Positions 51,536 through 61,518 of a stretch of DNA of 64,000 bases are shown piece after piece. Position 1 is the first letter of the stretch; every line of letters starts with the position of its first letter. A program made the translations under genes and the position numbers. The stretch comes from Sphingopyxis sp. OAS728 (GTDB lineage Bacteria; Pseudomonadota; Alphaproteobacteria; Sphingomonadales; Sphingomonadaceae), in the NCBI RefSeq assembly GCF_014873485.1, contig NZ_JADBDT010000001.1, forward strand, positions 3,652,501 through 3,716,500, given 5' to 3'. The notes below the pieces were generated by a model. The model was not told the DNA's origin. It ran no database searches and saw only the letters and a list, made by a program, of their open reading frames with translations.

Positions 51536-54500
51536 TCACTTTGTCTTGAAGCGGACACCGACGCGAAATGAACGGCCCAACAGGTCCGAATAAGTGCTGT
51601 TCGCGGCGAGGCCGGTTTCGGGCAGCAGGATCGGATTGGAGTCGAACACATTGGTGACGTTGACGAAAAATTCGGCGTCGCCCTTGCTCATCGCGTCGAA
51701 CTTGAACGTCGCGTTGAGGTCGACGTAGGTCGCGCCGTCGATGCTGTTGTCCTCATAGGTCGGGAACTGGTTGGTCGAGATCGGGCAGGTGGTCCCGCAC
51801 TCGACGCCCGTAGCATCGTACCTGCCGTCGCTCACACCGCGCGCCGTCGCTGTCAGCGAGAAATCGTCGGTGTCGTAGGCCGCGGTGAAGCGGTAGATCC
51901 ACTTCGGCGTGATCGATTGCGTGCCGGTGCCGACGCCCAGCGTCCCGACCGAGTTGAGCGGCACGAAGCCGGGCACGCCCGTTGTGACGATATTGTCGAT
52001 ATAGCGCGTGGCGAGGCCGCGCAGCGTGAAGCTGCCCCCCGCGAGCGGCATCCGATACGACGCTTCCAGGTCGAGACCGCGCATCACGAGGCTGGAGAAA
52101 TTGACCGGCTGGCGGGCGATCAGGACGCGCGAGGGATTGGCCGGGTCGGGCGTGATCGCCGCGCAGAAGTCCGCCAGCCCCTCGAAACAGCGGTTGACGA
52201 TGTCATCCGCGCTGAGGCTGTCGATTGCGTCTTTCACCTTGACGTCAAAATAGTCGACCGACGCCGTGAACCCCGGAAGGAAGCGGGGCGAGAACACTGC
52301 GCCGACGTTCCACGAATCCGCCTTTTCCGGGCTCAGGTTGAGATTGCCCGTGATCGTGCCCAGGTAGGAAAGGCTGGCGCCATAGGTGCCGGTCCCTGGC
52401 CCCACTCCCGGGAAGAACGGGTTGGTGACGGTCGAGGTGTTGGCAGTACCCGCCTGATACAGCTCGTTGAGGTTGGGCGCGCGAATGTCGCGCGAACGCG
52501 TGGCGCGCAGGCGAATATCGTCGATCGGCTGCCAGGTCGCACCCAGCTTCCATGTCGTGACATAGCCCGAGGTCGAATAGTCGGTGGCGCGCACCGCCCC
52601 GTTGAACTCGAGCCCAAAGCCCAGCGGCACGACCGTTTCGAGATAGGCCTCCTTGACGTTGTAGCTGCCCTTGCTGGGGCGGTAGTTGCCGACCGACCAA
52701 TTGCTGGTCGATGCGCCGGTGGCCGGGTTGAAGATGGGTTGGAACTCGTCGGGCACGAACCCGTCGATCTCCTCTTTGCGATACTCGGCGCCGATCGCGA
52801 TGCTGACGTCGCCCGCCCAGGTCGCGAAAGGCGTGAGCGACAGATTGGCGCCAACGACGGTCTGTTCGAGCGTCTGATCGCGGTATGGATCGCCGAGGAT
52901 ATAATCGATCGCGGCCGGATCTGCGACGCCGATGCCCAGCAGGTTGAGCGGGCGGCAGGCGGGATCGTCATCCGCCGCGCTGGCGTTGACGTTGATCAGG
53001 CACTGGATCGAACCGACCGGCAGATTGTTCGGATTGCCGGCCGGCGCGAACACGGCGGCGAGCGCATTGTTTCTCTTCACCGTTTGCTGGATATCGGTCA
53101 GCTGCTCGTGCAACTCGGCGCGGCCGTACTGGGCATAGACGTCCCAGCTCGCCGACTTTCCGAAAGCCTCGAAACTACCCTCTGCACCGATCAAATAGCG
53201 CTGCACCTTGCGCTCGTTGTTCGAGCCGCGACCGGGCAAGTCGACGGCCGTCGTCGCCAGTGTAGCGCTGGTCAGGCCCGTCAGCGCCGCTGGCCCGAAC
53301 GTGTTGTATAGGAAAGCGTTGCAGGTTGTCGGAGCCGCCGCCGCGGTCGCCGCCGCGCCGCAACCGGTCGCGTTCAGCGTGAGGCCGGTCATCAGGTTCG
53401 GACCCGCGTTGAACAACGTTTTCTGCCGATTGTACGAGGCTTCGGCGAAAAGCGTGACCCCGTCGCTGACCTCGAAGCTCAGCCGGCCGAAGAGGCCATA
53501 GCGGTCTTCTTCGGGGCTGAGGCCGATGCGGCGGCCGGAATCATTGACCTGCCAGTCGCCGCCTTGCGTCAACGACGGGGTGGACGAGCAGGCGGGCGAA
53601 GGAAAGGTCAGGGCGCCGTACTGGTACTGGTTGATCGACCCGCCCTGCCCGAAATAGGTTCCGCACAGGCGATTTGCCGTGCCTCCGGCCGAACCCGTGA
53701 TGAGGCCGCCCGGCGTCGAGTTCGCCGCGCCGACCTGGGTTCGGAGCAGGTACCGCGGCACGGTGCTGTTGGCCGTCCAGGCCGGATTCTGGATGCGGAC
53801 GAAGCCGGTGTGGTTCCAGTCGCGATCGACCTCGAAGATGCCGTCGGAGTGGGCGATCTCGCCCGCCACGATCAGGCGGCCGCGACCATCGGCGAACTTG
53901 AAGCCGGCGGCAATGTCTGCCGAGTAGTTGAAGCCGTCGCCCTCGTCGGTCACGCCGACATCGCCGGACAGCTTCAGCCCGCTGAAGTCCTTTTTCAGGA
54001 TGAAGTTGGTCACCCCCGCCACCGCGTCGGAACCATAGGCGGCCGAAGCGCCGCCCGTGACCACTTCGACGCGTTCCACCAGCGACTGCGGGATCGTGTT
54101 GATGTCGACCACGCCGTTGGCAGTCGAACCCACCGACCGCCGACCGTCGATCAGCACCAGCGTGCGGACGGTGCCGAGGCTGCGCAGATTGAGCGCGTTG
54201 ATGCCGGCGATGCCGTTGCTGAGTTCGAGGCGCGAGTTCGACGGACGGATGGACCCCGCGAGGGCCGGCATCTGGTTGACGAAGTCCGCGAGGTTGTTGG
54301 TCGGCGAGGTGTTCTGGATATCTTCCTGCGTCAGCACCATCACCGGCGTTGGCGCCTCGAAGCCGTCGCGCGTGACGCGCGAGCCGGTGACGACGATCTG
54401 TTCGCTCGGCGCCGCTTCGGCGCTGTCCTGGGCGATCGTCGTTTCCTGCGCCAGTGCAGGCGCTCCGTGCACCAGCGCCAATGCGGTCATCGCCGCGCCG

Positions 54501-54550
54501 AGCGGGCCTTTGCGGCCCAGCGGCCGACGGATTCGTCCCATATCACGCAT
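51536..54550 (-). CDS. TonB-dependent receptor next to an acylase
   Basis: Outer-membrane receptor of 1004 residues. Signal peptide (about 18-38, GAAMTALALVHGAPALAQ), TonB-box region SEQIVVTGSRVTRDGFEAPTPV, plug with LIDGRRSVGSTANGVVDINTIP, RVEVVTGGASAAYGSDAVAGVTNFIL, and a long barrel ending RVGVRFKTK, without the usual terminal aromatic residue. The start at 54550 has AAAGGGGACTGTTAAC; an ATG at 54586 adds 12 residues. It is divergent from the penicillin-acylase-family gene, so it may import a peptide or amide substrate or product (inference). Confidence 0.92.
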   Translation of the reverse strand: MRDMGRIRRPLGRKGPLGAAMTALALVHGAPALAQETTIAQDSAEAAPSEQIVVTGSRVTRDGFEAPTPVMVLTQEDIQNTSPTNNLADFVNQMPALAGSIRPSNSRLELSNGIAGINALNLRSLGTVRTLVLIDGRRSVGSTANGVVDINTIPQSLVERVEVVTGGASAAYGSDAVAGVTNFILKKDFSGLKLSGDVGVTDEGDGFNYSADIAAGFKFADGRGRLIVAGEIAHSDGIFEVDRDWNHTGFVRIQNPAWTANSTVPRYLLRTQVGAANSTPGGLITGSAGGTANRLCGTYFGQGGSINQYQYGALTFPSPACSSTPSLTQGGDWQVNDSGRRIGLSPEEDRYGLFGRLSFEVSDGVTLFAEASYNRQKTLFNAGPNLMTGLTLNATGCGAAATAAAAPTTCNAFLYNTFGPAALTGLTSATLATTAVDLPGRGSNNERKVQRYLIGAEGSFEAFGKSASWDVYAQYGRAELHEQLTDIQQTVKRNNALAAVFAPAGNPNNLPVGSIQCLINVNASAADDDPACRPLNLLGIGVADPAAIDYILGDPYRDQTLEQTVVGANLSLTPFATWAGDVSIAIGAEYRKEEIDGFVPDEFQPIFNPATGASTSNWSVGNYRPSKGSYNVKEAYLETVVPLGFGLEFNGAVRATDYSTSGYVTTWKLGATWQPIDDIRLRATRSRDIRAPNLNELYQAGTANTSTVTNPFFPGVGPGTGTYGASLSYLGTITGNLNLSPEKADSWNVGAVFSPRFLPGFTASVDYFDVKVKDAIDSLSADDIVNRCFEGLADFCAAITPDPANPSRVLIARQPVNFSSLVMRGLDLEASYRMPLAGGSFTLRGLATRYIDNIVTTGVPGFVPLNSVGTLGVGTGTQSITPKWIYRFTAAYDTDDFSLTATARGVSDGRYDATGVECGTTCPISTNQFPTYEDNSIDGATYVDLNATFKFDAMSKGDAEFFVNVTNVFDSNPILLPETGLAANSTYSDLLGRSFRVGVRFKTK

Positions 54551-54954
54551 GTTAACAGTCCCCTTTTCCCAATGGCCGAACCGCACGCCGCCGACGCGTG
54601 CCCCGGCGTCGATACGCCGGGTTGGCTTGCCGTCCTTGTCCTACCTGCCGCTTGGCGGATGCTTTGCTCCGCCTTTTTATCTTTGCTATTCGTCGTGCCG
54701 ATCCGGCCAGCCCGCCTGGAAGGCGCGCGGATGGCCGGCTTCGTGACAGCGAGGTTACAGGGTGGTTGCGGGGGGTCAACCGCTTCGCCGCTAACCCCGC
54801 GATATGGACGTATAACCCGAAGATATGGTGTCGCCGAAATGCGGCGCCGAGGCAGATAGCTTGCAGTTATAGGGCGCAGCCCGCTTGCTATGGCCTTGCG
54901 GCGCCATGCTGCGTTAGGGTCCTAACTGTCTGTATTCTTATCGGGGAGGGCCTG
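54551..54954. other. Divergent promoter region, TonB-dependent receptor and acylase
   Basis: 404 bp without a gene. It holds the 14-bp palindrome at 54913-54926 and repeated ATATGG motifs near 54810-54830. I found no clear -35/-10 pair. Confidence 0.4.
54913..54926. promoter_or_regulatory. 14-bp palindrome upstream of the acylase gene
   Basis: GTTAGG-GT-CCTAAC, perfect 6-bp arms with a 2-nt centre, 28 bp upstream of the TTG start. It is a candidate operator; no regulator gene is adjacent. Confidence 0.45.
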
Positions 54955-57339
54955 TTGATCCAGCGCCGTGCGTTTCTGCTCGCTTCGGTTGCGCTTGCCG
55001 GGATGCCCGGCAGCCTTTTGGCGAACCCCCGCGTCAAGGGCGCGGCGCGCAGCGTCAAGCTTAACGGAGCGCGCGCGCCGGTCGAGGTCGTCGAGGACGA
55101 ACTCGGCGTGCCGCACGTCCGCGCCGCCTCGCTCCACGACGCTTTCTTCGGGCAGGGCTATCTCGTCGCGCGCGACCGGCTGTTCCAGATCGACATGGAG
55201 CATCGCCGCGACATGGGGCGGATGGCCGAGGCCTTCGGTCCGCGTTTCGTCGCCGCCGACAGGGCGGCGCGGCTCTTCCTCTATCGCGGCGATATCGATG
55301 CCGAACTCGCGGCGCTGCCGCCCGGTGTGCTCGAATGCGCACAGGGCTATGTCGCCGGTGTCAACGCGCGGATCGAGGAGCTGGCCGCCGATCCGGCGCA
55401 GCTGCCGCTCGAATATGGCATCCTCGGGATCAGCCCGCTGCGCTGGGACATCGCCGACCTTGTGCGCAATCGCGGGATCAGCATGGGCGACGCCGACGAC
55501 GAGGTGCGGCGCGCGCAGCTCCAGGCGCGCGGCCTGCTTGACGTCGACCAGCTGATGATACCGCTCCGCCCCGCCTGGTCCTTCACTGTGCCCAAGGGCC
55601 TCGACGTCGCGGCGGTGAGCGACGCGGATCTTGGCGTCCTTGATCCGGCGAACCGGCCGATGGATTTCGATCCGGTGCAGGAGGCTTCGCTCGACGCCGA
55701 GGGCCGATGGGGCGACCGCTTCGCGCTCGGCAGCAACGCGTGGACAATCGCACCGTCGCGCAGCGCGACGGGCCGGCCGATCCTCGCCAACGATCCGCAC
55801 CTCGGCATCGGCCGCGCCAGTCCGCGGCATATGTGCCACCTGTCGGCACCGGGGCTCGACGTCATCGGCGCGGGCGCGCCGGGACTCCCCGGGATCATGC
55901 AGGGCCACACCGACCGCTTCGCCTTCGGTCGTACCAATTTCCATATCGACCAGACCGACCTCTTCATCCTGCGCACGAAAGAAGGCGATCCGGGCCGCTA
56001 TTGGCACAAGGGCCAATGGAAGGCGTTCGAGACGTTCGAGGACGAGATCGCCGTCAAGGGCGAACCGCCCGAGCGCGTGACGTTGCGCTATGCCGCGGGC
56101 CGCCCGATCGTGTCGCAGGATGCGGCGAGAAACCGAGCGGTCGCCTTTGCCACGGTCAGCATGCTGCCGGGCGCGAACCAGCGGTTCGCGATCATCGCGA
56201 TCAATCTGTCAAAGGACTGGGCGTCGTTGCGGCAGGCGTTCAAGCTGCACGTGTCGCCGACCAATCACCATTATGCCGACATCGACGGCAACACCGGCTG
56301 GCAGACGATCGGCTTCACCCCGCGCCGGCCGAAGCATGACGGGCTGCTCCCCGCGCCGGGCGATGGCGATTTCGACTGGACGGGCATCCTGCCGGTCGAG
56401 GATATGCCCCACGTCTATAACCCGCGCGAAGGCTGGTTCGCCTCGGCGAACCAGATGAACCTGCCGGCGGACTATCCGTATCGCGAGCGGATCATCAGTT
56501 TCAGCTGGAGCGATCCCTTCCGCTACAACCGCATCGCCGAGGTGCTGCGCGCCCAGCCAAAGCACCGGATCGAGGACAGCATCGCGCTCCAGCACGATGT
56601 CCAGTCGCTCCCCGCGCGCGCCCTGCTGAAACTGCTTCCCGCCAATGTGTCGGCGGAAGCCGCGCCAGCCGCGGCCCTGCTCCGGCGTTGGGATTGCGGG
56701 ATCGAGGCCGATAGCGCCGCCGCGCTGCTTTATGAAATGGTGATGCCGGCGCTGTCGACGGACTTCTACGACCGGATCATGCCTGCCGCGGCGCGCGATC
56801 TGATCCCGTCGGTCAATCTGTCGGAAATGCTCCGCATCCTTGCGTCGCCCGACAAGCGTCTGGGCGACGATCCTGCCGTGGCGCGCGATGCGATCATCGA
56901 CCGCGCGCTGGCGGCGGGCTGGAAAAAGGCGGTCGAAGTCGGCGGCGCTGACCCGGCGCGCTGGAAGTGGGGCGACCTGCACCGCGTCACGATCGCGCAT
57001 TCGCTGGCATCGAGCCCTGCGATCGCGGCTGCCTTTCCCAAGATCGACGGCGGCCGGTCGGGCGGCGACGGGACGACGCCGATGGCGCGCGGTTTCAACC
57101 CCAAGCGCGGGTTCAACGTGACGCATGGCGCGAGCTATTTGTTCGTCGCCGACGTCGGTGCGTGGGATAACAGCCGCTTCCTGTTGCTGCCCGGACAGTC
57201 GGCCGACCCACGTTCGCCACGCTATCGCGACTTTTATCCCTATTGGCTTGCGGGCGCGATGCAGCCGCTCTGGTTCAGCGAGGCGGCGGTCGACCGCCAC
57301 GCCGCCGAACGGCTGACGCTGACGCCTGCGGCCGACTGA
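54955..57339 (+). CDS. Penicillin acylase family (Ntn-hydrolase) protein
   Basis: A 794-residue exported precursor of the penicillin G acylase/AHL acylase/cephalosporin acylase family. Signal with QRRAFLLASVALAG, Tat-like. The alpha-subunit part (about 35-240) has VPHVRAASLHDAFFGQGYLVARDRLFQIDMEHRRDMGRMAEAFG. The autocatalytic nucleophile is Ser260 in LGSNAWTIAPSRSATGRPILANDPHL, which starts the beta subunit. SPTNHHYADIDGN and ANQMNLPADYPYR follow. The start is a TTG at 54955 after GGGGAGGGCCTG; no ATG with a ribosome site precedes the signal. Substrate is not predictable; quorum-signal or beta-lactam acyl cleavage are options. Confidence 0.9.
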   Translation: MIQRRAFLLASVALAGMPGSLLANPRVKGAARSVKLNGARAPVEVVEDELGVPHVRAASLHDAFFGQGYLVARDRLFQIDMEHRRDMGRMAEAFGPRFVAADRAARLFLYRGDIDAELAALPPGVLECAQGYVAGVNARIEELAADPAQLPLEYGILGISPLRWDIADLVRNRGISMGDADDEVRRAQLQARGLLDVDQLMIPLRPAWSFTVPKGLDVAAVSDADLGVLDPANRPMDFDPVQEASLDAEGRWGDRFALGSNAWTIAPSRSATGRPILANDPHLGIGRASPRHMCHLSAPGLDVIGAGAPGLPGIMQGHTDRFAFGRTNFHIDQTDLFILRTKEGDPGRYWHKGQWKAFETFEDEIAVKGEPPERVTLRYAAGRPIVSQDAARNRAVAFATVSMLPGANQRFAIIAINLSKDWASLRQAFKLHVSPTNHHYADIDGNTGWQTIGFTPRRPKHDGLLPAPGDGDFDWTGILPVEDMPHVYNPREGWFASANQMNLPADYPYRERIISFSWSDPFRYNRIAEVLRAQPKHRIEDSIALQHDVQSLPARALLKLLPANVSAEAAPAAALLRRWDCGIEADSAAALLYEMVMPALSTDFYDRIMPAAARDLIPSVNLSEMLRILASPDKRLGDDPAVARDAIIDRALAAGWKKAVEVGGADPARWKWGDLHRVTIAHSLASSPAIAAAFPKIDGGRSGGDGTTPMARGFNPKRGFNVTHGASYLFVADVGAWDNSRFLLLPGQSADPRSPRYRDFYPYWLAGAMQPLWFSEAAVDRHAAERLTLTPAAD

Positions 57340-57359
57340 TCGCTGCCCCCCCCCTTCAA

Positions 57360-57448
57360 CCGTTCGTGCTGAGCTTGTCGAAGCACCGTCCTTCTTCTTG
57401 CGGCACCAAAAAGACAGAGCGGCCCTTCGACAAGCTCAGGGCGAACGG
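57360..57448. repeat. REP-like inverted repeat (CGTTCGTGCTGAGCTTGTCGAAG type)
   Basis: The left arm starts CCGTTCGTGCTGAGCTTGTC at 57360; the right arm is its near-complement ending at 57448 (GACAAGCTCAGGGCGAACGG). The GAGCTTGTCGAAG core is, to my knowledge, a frequent dispersed repeat in sphingomonad genomes. It separates the convergent acylase and dacB genes and may act as a terminator. Confidence 0.75.
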
Positions 57449-57456
57449 GTGTGAAG

Positions 57457-58932
57457 TTAAAGCGCCTCGGCGATCGCAACCAGCGCGCGGTCGACGGCGG
57501 CGGTGGCTTGCGCGTCGGTGCCATCGGGCATGTCGTTGGCGAGCGCCGAGAAGATCAGCGTCCTGCCGCTGCGCGTCGTCAGATAACCCGACACCGCGCG
57601 CGATGCGTTGAGCGATCCGGTCTTGGCGAACAGCTTGCCTTCGAGGATCGTACCCTTGAAGCGATTTTGGAGCGTGCCGTCGCGCCCGGCGATCGGCAGC
57701 GTTTCGCGCCACGCCATGCCCCACGGCTGGCGCGCGATCCAGCTGAGCAGGCCGACGGCGGCCCGCGGGGTGATGCGGTTATACGACGACATGCCCGACC
57801 CGTCGGCAAAGAAATAACCGGTCTCGGGGAGGCCGGCCTGCGTCATCACGCGATGCATCACCGCCTGCCCGTCGGCGATCGAGCCGCTGCCCGTCTGTCG
57901 CGACACGCGGCGCAGCATCAATTCGGTGTGCAGATTCTGGCTCTCCTTGTTGATCCGCACCATATTTTCGGCGAGCGACGGCGCGGGCAACTCGGCGAGC
58001 ATCGCGGGTTCGACCGGCAGCGTGGCGGGAGCGCCTTTGCGGTTCGCCGGATCGTCTGCGGCAGCGAGCAATCTGTGCCGCGCCCCCAAATCGCCGTCAA
58101 CCTGCACGCCGCGCGCGCGCAGCAACTCGCCAAAACGCCAGGCGGCATAGAGCGCGGGATCATCGATGCCATAACGCAGCGTCATCGGTCCCGCCTCGAC
58201 GCCGATCGTGCCGGTCAGGCGAAGCGTCATGCGGTTGGGCATGCGATCGGCGACGATGTCCTCGGCCTTGCCAGGCACCGTCATGACCTCATTGTCGATC
58301 TCATAATAGCTGGGCGCCCGCACGCTCGGCGCGGCGCCGAGCGCTCCGGGCGTCAGCTTCACCACCAGCTCATTGTCGTCGAGCGTCAGCGCCGACACGC
58401 CGGTGCCGTAACGCGACTGGATATTGTTCCAGCTCATCCCCGGGCTCCATCGCTCGTCGGGGAACCAGCTGTCGTCGCCGAAGATGTGGCGGACATGGCG
58501 CGTCTTGGCCGCAACCGCGTCGGCGAGCGTCTGCAGGCAATCGGTCTTGCAATCGTCGGCGCTCGACAGCAGCGCGTCGCCGCGGCCGTGCAGCACCACG
58601 TTGACCACACCATCGGCGCCTGTTTCGAGCCGCACGCCCGTGCCCTTCGCATTCCGCTGGAGCAAAGGCAGTTCGGCATAGGCGATCGCGGTCGTGAACA
58701 TTTTGGTGTTCGACGCGGGGATGAAGCGCTGGTCGGGGGCGATCGATACCAGCACTTCGCCGTCGAGCGTCGTGACGAGCAGGCCGAAGCGCGAACCCGT
58801 GGGCCCTTCGGCGAGTTTCTGCTCGACCATCGTCAGCAGCGGCTTGGGCGCTGGGCTCGTCTGGGCATTGGCCGCAGTCAGCGAAAGAGCAAGCGCGGAG
58901 GCCAAGGCGAAGCGTCCAATCGATGTCGTCAT
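57457..58932 (-). CDS. dacB: D-Ala-D-Ala carboxypeptidase/endopeptidase (PBP4, DacB)
   Basis: Penicillin-binding protein 4-type enzyme of 491 residues with a signal peptide (about 1-23). Peptidase S13 motifs: SxxK in PASNTKMF (Ser74, Lys77), SxN in GMSSYN and KTG in FAKTGSLN, with the large insertion between them usual for class C low-mass PBPs. It cleaves murein cross-links and terminal D-Ala in the periplasm. It is the last gene of the operon, 1 bp from the serine hydrolase stop. Confidence 0.92.
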   Translation of the reverse strand: MTTSIGRFALASALALSLTAANAQTSPAPKPLLTMVEQKLAEGPTGSRFGLLVTTLDGEVLVSIAPDQRFIPASNTKMFTTAIAYAELPLLQRNAKGTGVRLETGADGVVNVVLHGRGDALLSSADDCKTDCLQTLADAVAAKTRHVRHIFGDDSWFPDERWSPGMSWNNIQSRYGTGVSALTLDDNELVVKLTPGALGAAPSVRAPSYYEIDNEVMTVPGKAEDIVADRMPNRMTLRLTGTIGVEAGPMTLRYGIDDPALYAAWRFGELLRARGVQVDGDLGARHRLLAAADDPANRKGAPATLPVEPAMLAELPAPSLAENMVRINKESQNLHTELMLRRVSRQTGSGSIADGQAVMHRVMTQAGLPETGYFFADGSGMSSYNRITPRAAVGLLSWIARQPWGMAWRETLPIAGRDGTLQNRFKGTILEGKLFAKTGSLNASRAVSGYLTTRSGRTLIFSALANDMPDGTDAQATAAVDRALVAIAEAL

Positions 58933-58933
58933 A

Positions 58934-59941
58934 TTATGTCCGTTCGTCCCAGGCTGAAATGACCCGCTCGCCCACGGCGGGGCGCAGCGTCGCGATGCCG
59001 CTGTCGGTATGGCGGGTCGGATGGACCCGGTTGGTGAGCAAGGTCCAGGCAAGACCGCGCTCGAAATCGATCCAGAGCCCGGTGCCGGTGAAGCCCGTGT
59101 GCCCGATCGTGTCAGCCGAACAGGCGTCGCCGCCATGCCATCCGGCAAAGGCGCGTTCCCATCCGCACGTGCGGTGACGTTCGTTCGCGGTGCGGATTTC
59201 GGTCATCATCGCCGGCGACAGGATTTCGCCCGCCATCAGCGCGCGCGCGAAGCCGAGCACGCCGTCGACGGTGCCGAACAGCCCCGCATGCCCCGGCGCG
59301 CCGCCGAGCGCATAGGCGTTTTCGTCATGCACCTCGCCCTTCATCACGCGTCCGCGCCAGCTACAGTTTTCGGTGGCGACCGCTGGGCCGGGTGGTGGGC
59401 CATAGGTGAGCTCCGCGCCGAGCGGCCAGTCGGACAGCGGCGCGCCGGTGAGGCGCTCGATCGCGATGCCGAGCAGGATGAAATTGATGTCCGAATAGAC
59501 GGGCGGGCCGTGGCGCCATTCGCGTTGCAGGACGAAAGCGCGCAGCCGCGCCGGATCGTCGCCATAGGTATAGATCGGTTCGACCGCGGGCAGGAAGCTG
59601 CGGTGCATCAGGCAGTCGCGAAAGGTCAGTTTGCGTTCGGCGGCGCCCGCGACGTCATATTGGCGCAGGTCGGGGATCGCGTCGGTCAGCGGCCGGTCGA
59701 GGTCGAGGCGTCCTTCTTCCGCGAGTTTCAGAATCATCACCGTCGTCGCGATCACCTTGCTGAGCGAGGCGAGGTCGAACCAGTGCTCGCGGGTCAGCGC
59801 CTCGCGTTCGGGGACGAGCGCGGCGTTTCCGGCGAAGCGCACGTCGCGGCGACCGTCGGCCGACACAACGCCCAGCGCCGCCCCGGGAATACGCCCGGCG
59901 TCGAGCGCTGCTGTCACCGGCTCAAAGGCTCGGTCGATCAT
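58934..59941 (-). CDS. Class C beta-lactamase-like serine hydrolase
   Basis: Serine hydrolase of the beta-lactamase/D-peptidase (class C) fold, 335 residues. Ser59-Leu-Ser-Lys62 is the SxxK motif, YSD in PPVYSDINF stands at the YxN position, and HTG in GHTGFTGTG replaces KTG. No signal peptide is visible, so it is probably cytoplasmic, which fits processing of imported muropeptides. It overlaps the AmpG-like gene (ATGA). Confidence 0.88.
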   Translation of the reverse strand: MIDRAFEPVTAALDAGRIPGAALGVVSADGRRDVRFAGNAALVPEREALTREHWFDLASLSKVIATTVMILKLAEEGRLDLDRPLTDAIPDLRQYDVAGAAERKLTFRDCLMHRSFLPAVEPIYTYGDDPARLRAFVLQREWRHGPPVYSDINFILLGIAIERLTGAPLSDWPLGAELTYGPPPGPAVATENCSWRGRVMKGEVHDENAYALGGAPGHAGLFGTVDGVLGFARALMAGEILSPAMMTEIRTANERHRTCGWERAFAGWHGGDACSADTIGHTGFTGTGLWIDFERGLAWTLLTNRVHPTRHTDSGIATLRPAVGERVISAWDERT

Positions 59942-61518
59942 GGCCGATCGTCCACCCGCGCCTTGGCCCGTCCGACCAGCGGCAGGAACAATATCGCCGC
60001 GAGGCTGATCGCGCCCGAGGCCAGAAAGAAAAGGTCGAAGCCATTATATCCCGCTTCGTCCAGTCGTTCGACCACCGTGCCCCCCGCCCCCGACAACAAG
60101 CGCGGCAAGAGAAAGGCAAAGCCCGACAGGAACGCATATTGGGCGCCGGGATAGCGTGGATTCACCAGCATCGAGAGATAGACGACGAAGATGGCGCCCG
60201 CCATGCCATTGCCGAACTGGTCGGCGGCGGTGGCGATATAGAGCAGGTTCTGATCAAGCGGCTGGTGCGCGAGCCAGACGAAGCCGAAATTGCCGATCGC
60301 CGCAAAGAACGCCCCGATCGTCAGGGTGATGCCGAACCGCCAGCGGGTCGTCATCCATCCGCCCAGCCCGACGCCGACGATGCTGGAGGCCAATGCCACA
60401 ACGCCGTCCGCCCAGCCAATCTCGGTCTTGGTATAGCCGAGCGCGAGGATCATCGGTTTCGACAGGTTGAGCGCCAGCACGTCGCCCATGCGATAGACGG
60501 AAACAAACGCCATCAGCGCGATCGCGAGGCCGCCATAGCGCCAGAAGAAGTCCACATAGGGACCAATCGCCGCTGACGCGCGCAGCGACGATGTCGGCGG
60601 GGCGTCGCGGATCCGGGGCAATAGGGCGGCCATCGCCAGAAACGGCAGCATCGCAATGCCGAGCACCCAAGGCGTGACATTGGTCTTGGCACTGATACCC
60701 AGACCCGCGGCGGCGCCGAGCAAGAGCCCGCCGACCACCGCAACCAGAACTGCGAGCGCGAACAGGATCGCCGTGCTCGTTACCAACCCGCTTGCCAACG
60801 CCGCTGAGCGGCCGCCGCCGCCGCGCCGTTCGGGCGGCAGCGCCGCGAGGATCGGCAGAGGCACGAACGCCGCCACCGCGATCAACAAATAGGCGGCCGT
60901 CCAGCCGGGCGCGATCCCCAATGCACGCAGCGCCGGCGCCAGACTGCCGTCGGCATCGGCGAACAAAAGCGCGCCGCTGCCCGCCGCTACCATTGCGGTG
61001 CGATATCCCCACAGGTTCGCGGCGGCGAGCGGCCCCTGCAGCTCACGCGTCGGGGCCAGCTCGATCCGCCAGGCGTCAGCGGCGACCTCCAACGTGGTAG
61101 TCCAGAACGCGAGCAAGACCGCGAACAAGGCGGTCAGCGCCAGACTGTCATCGGCGGATGTGAACGTCATCGCCAGCATCGCAGTCAGAATGCCGAGCTG
61201 CGACAGCATGATCCAGCCGCGTCTCTTACCCCAGAAGCGCGTGAAGCCGGGCACCGCATAGCGGTCGAGCAACGGCGCCCACAGAAATTTGAACGTGGGC
61301 AACAACTGCACCCAGGCGAAGAAGCCGATGATCGCCAGCGCAACTCCATGATCGGTCAGCCGCACCGCCAATATTGTCGAGAACATGTAAAAGGGCAGCC
61401 CGGCCGAAAAGCCGAGCAGCAGATAGAGCGCGCGCCAACGCCGCTGCGCCGATATGGCGGCACTGTCGTGCGAAACCATGATCGCCGGGGTATCGGCGTC
61501 GAATGCCGCGGCGGTCAT
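59938..61518 (-). CDS. ampG: AmpG-like muropeptide permease (MFS)
   Basis: Major-facilitator transporter of 526 residues with 12-14 hydrophobic segments. LLLGFSAGLPFYMFSTILAVRLTDHGVALAIIGFFAW and LLDRY near the N-terminus, and TLEVAADAWRIEL, match AmpG permeases that import GlcNAc-anhydroMurNAc peptides. The start at 61518 overlaps the symporter stop (ATGA); a longer frame into the symporter gene is a shadow. It links periplasmic murein turnover to the cytoplasmic genes of the operon. Confidence 0.85.
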   Translation of the reverse strand: MTAAAFDADTPAIMVSHDSAAISAQRRWRALYLLLGFSAGLPFYMFSTILAVRLTDHGVALAIIGFFAWVQLLPTFKFLWAPLLDRYAVPGFTRFWGKRRGWIMLSQLGILTAMLAMTFTSADDSLALTALFAVLLAFWTTTLEVAADAWRIELAPTRELQGPLAAANLWGYRTAMVAAGSGALLFADADGSLAPALRALGIAPGWTAAYLLIAVAAFVPLPILAALPPERRGGGGRSAALASGLVTSTAILFALAVLVAVVGGLLLGAAAGLGISAKTNVTPWVLGIAMLPFLAMAALLPRIRDAPPTSSLRASAAIGPYVDFFWRYGGLAIALMAFVSVYRMGDVLALNLSKPMILALGYTKTEIGWADGVVALASSIVGVGLGGWMTTRWRFGITLTIGAFFAAIGNFGFVWLAHQPLDQNLLYIATAADQFGNGMAGAIFVVYLSMLVNPRYPGAQYAFLSGFAFLLPRLLSGAGGTVVERLDEAGYNGFDLFFLASGAISLAAILFLPLVGRAKARVDDRP

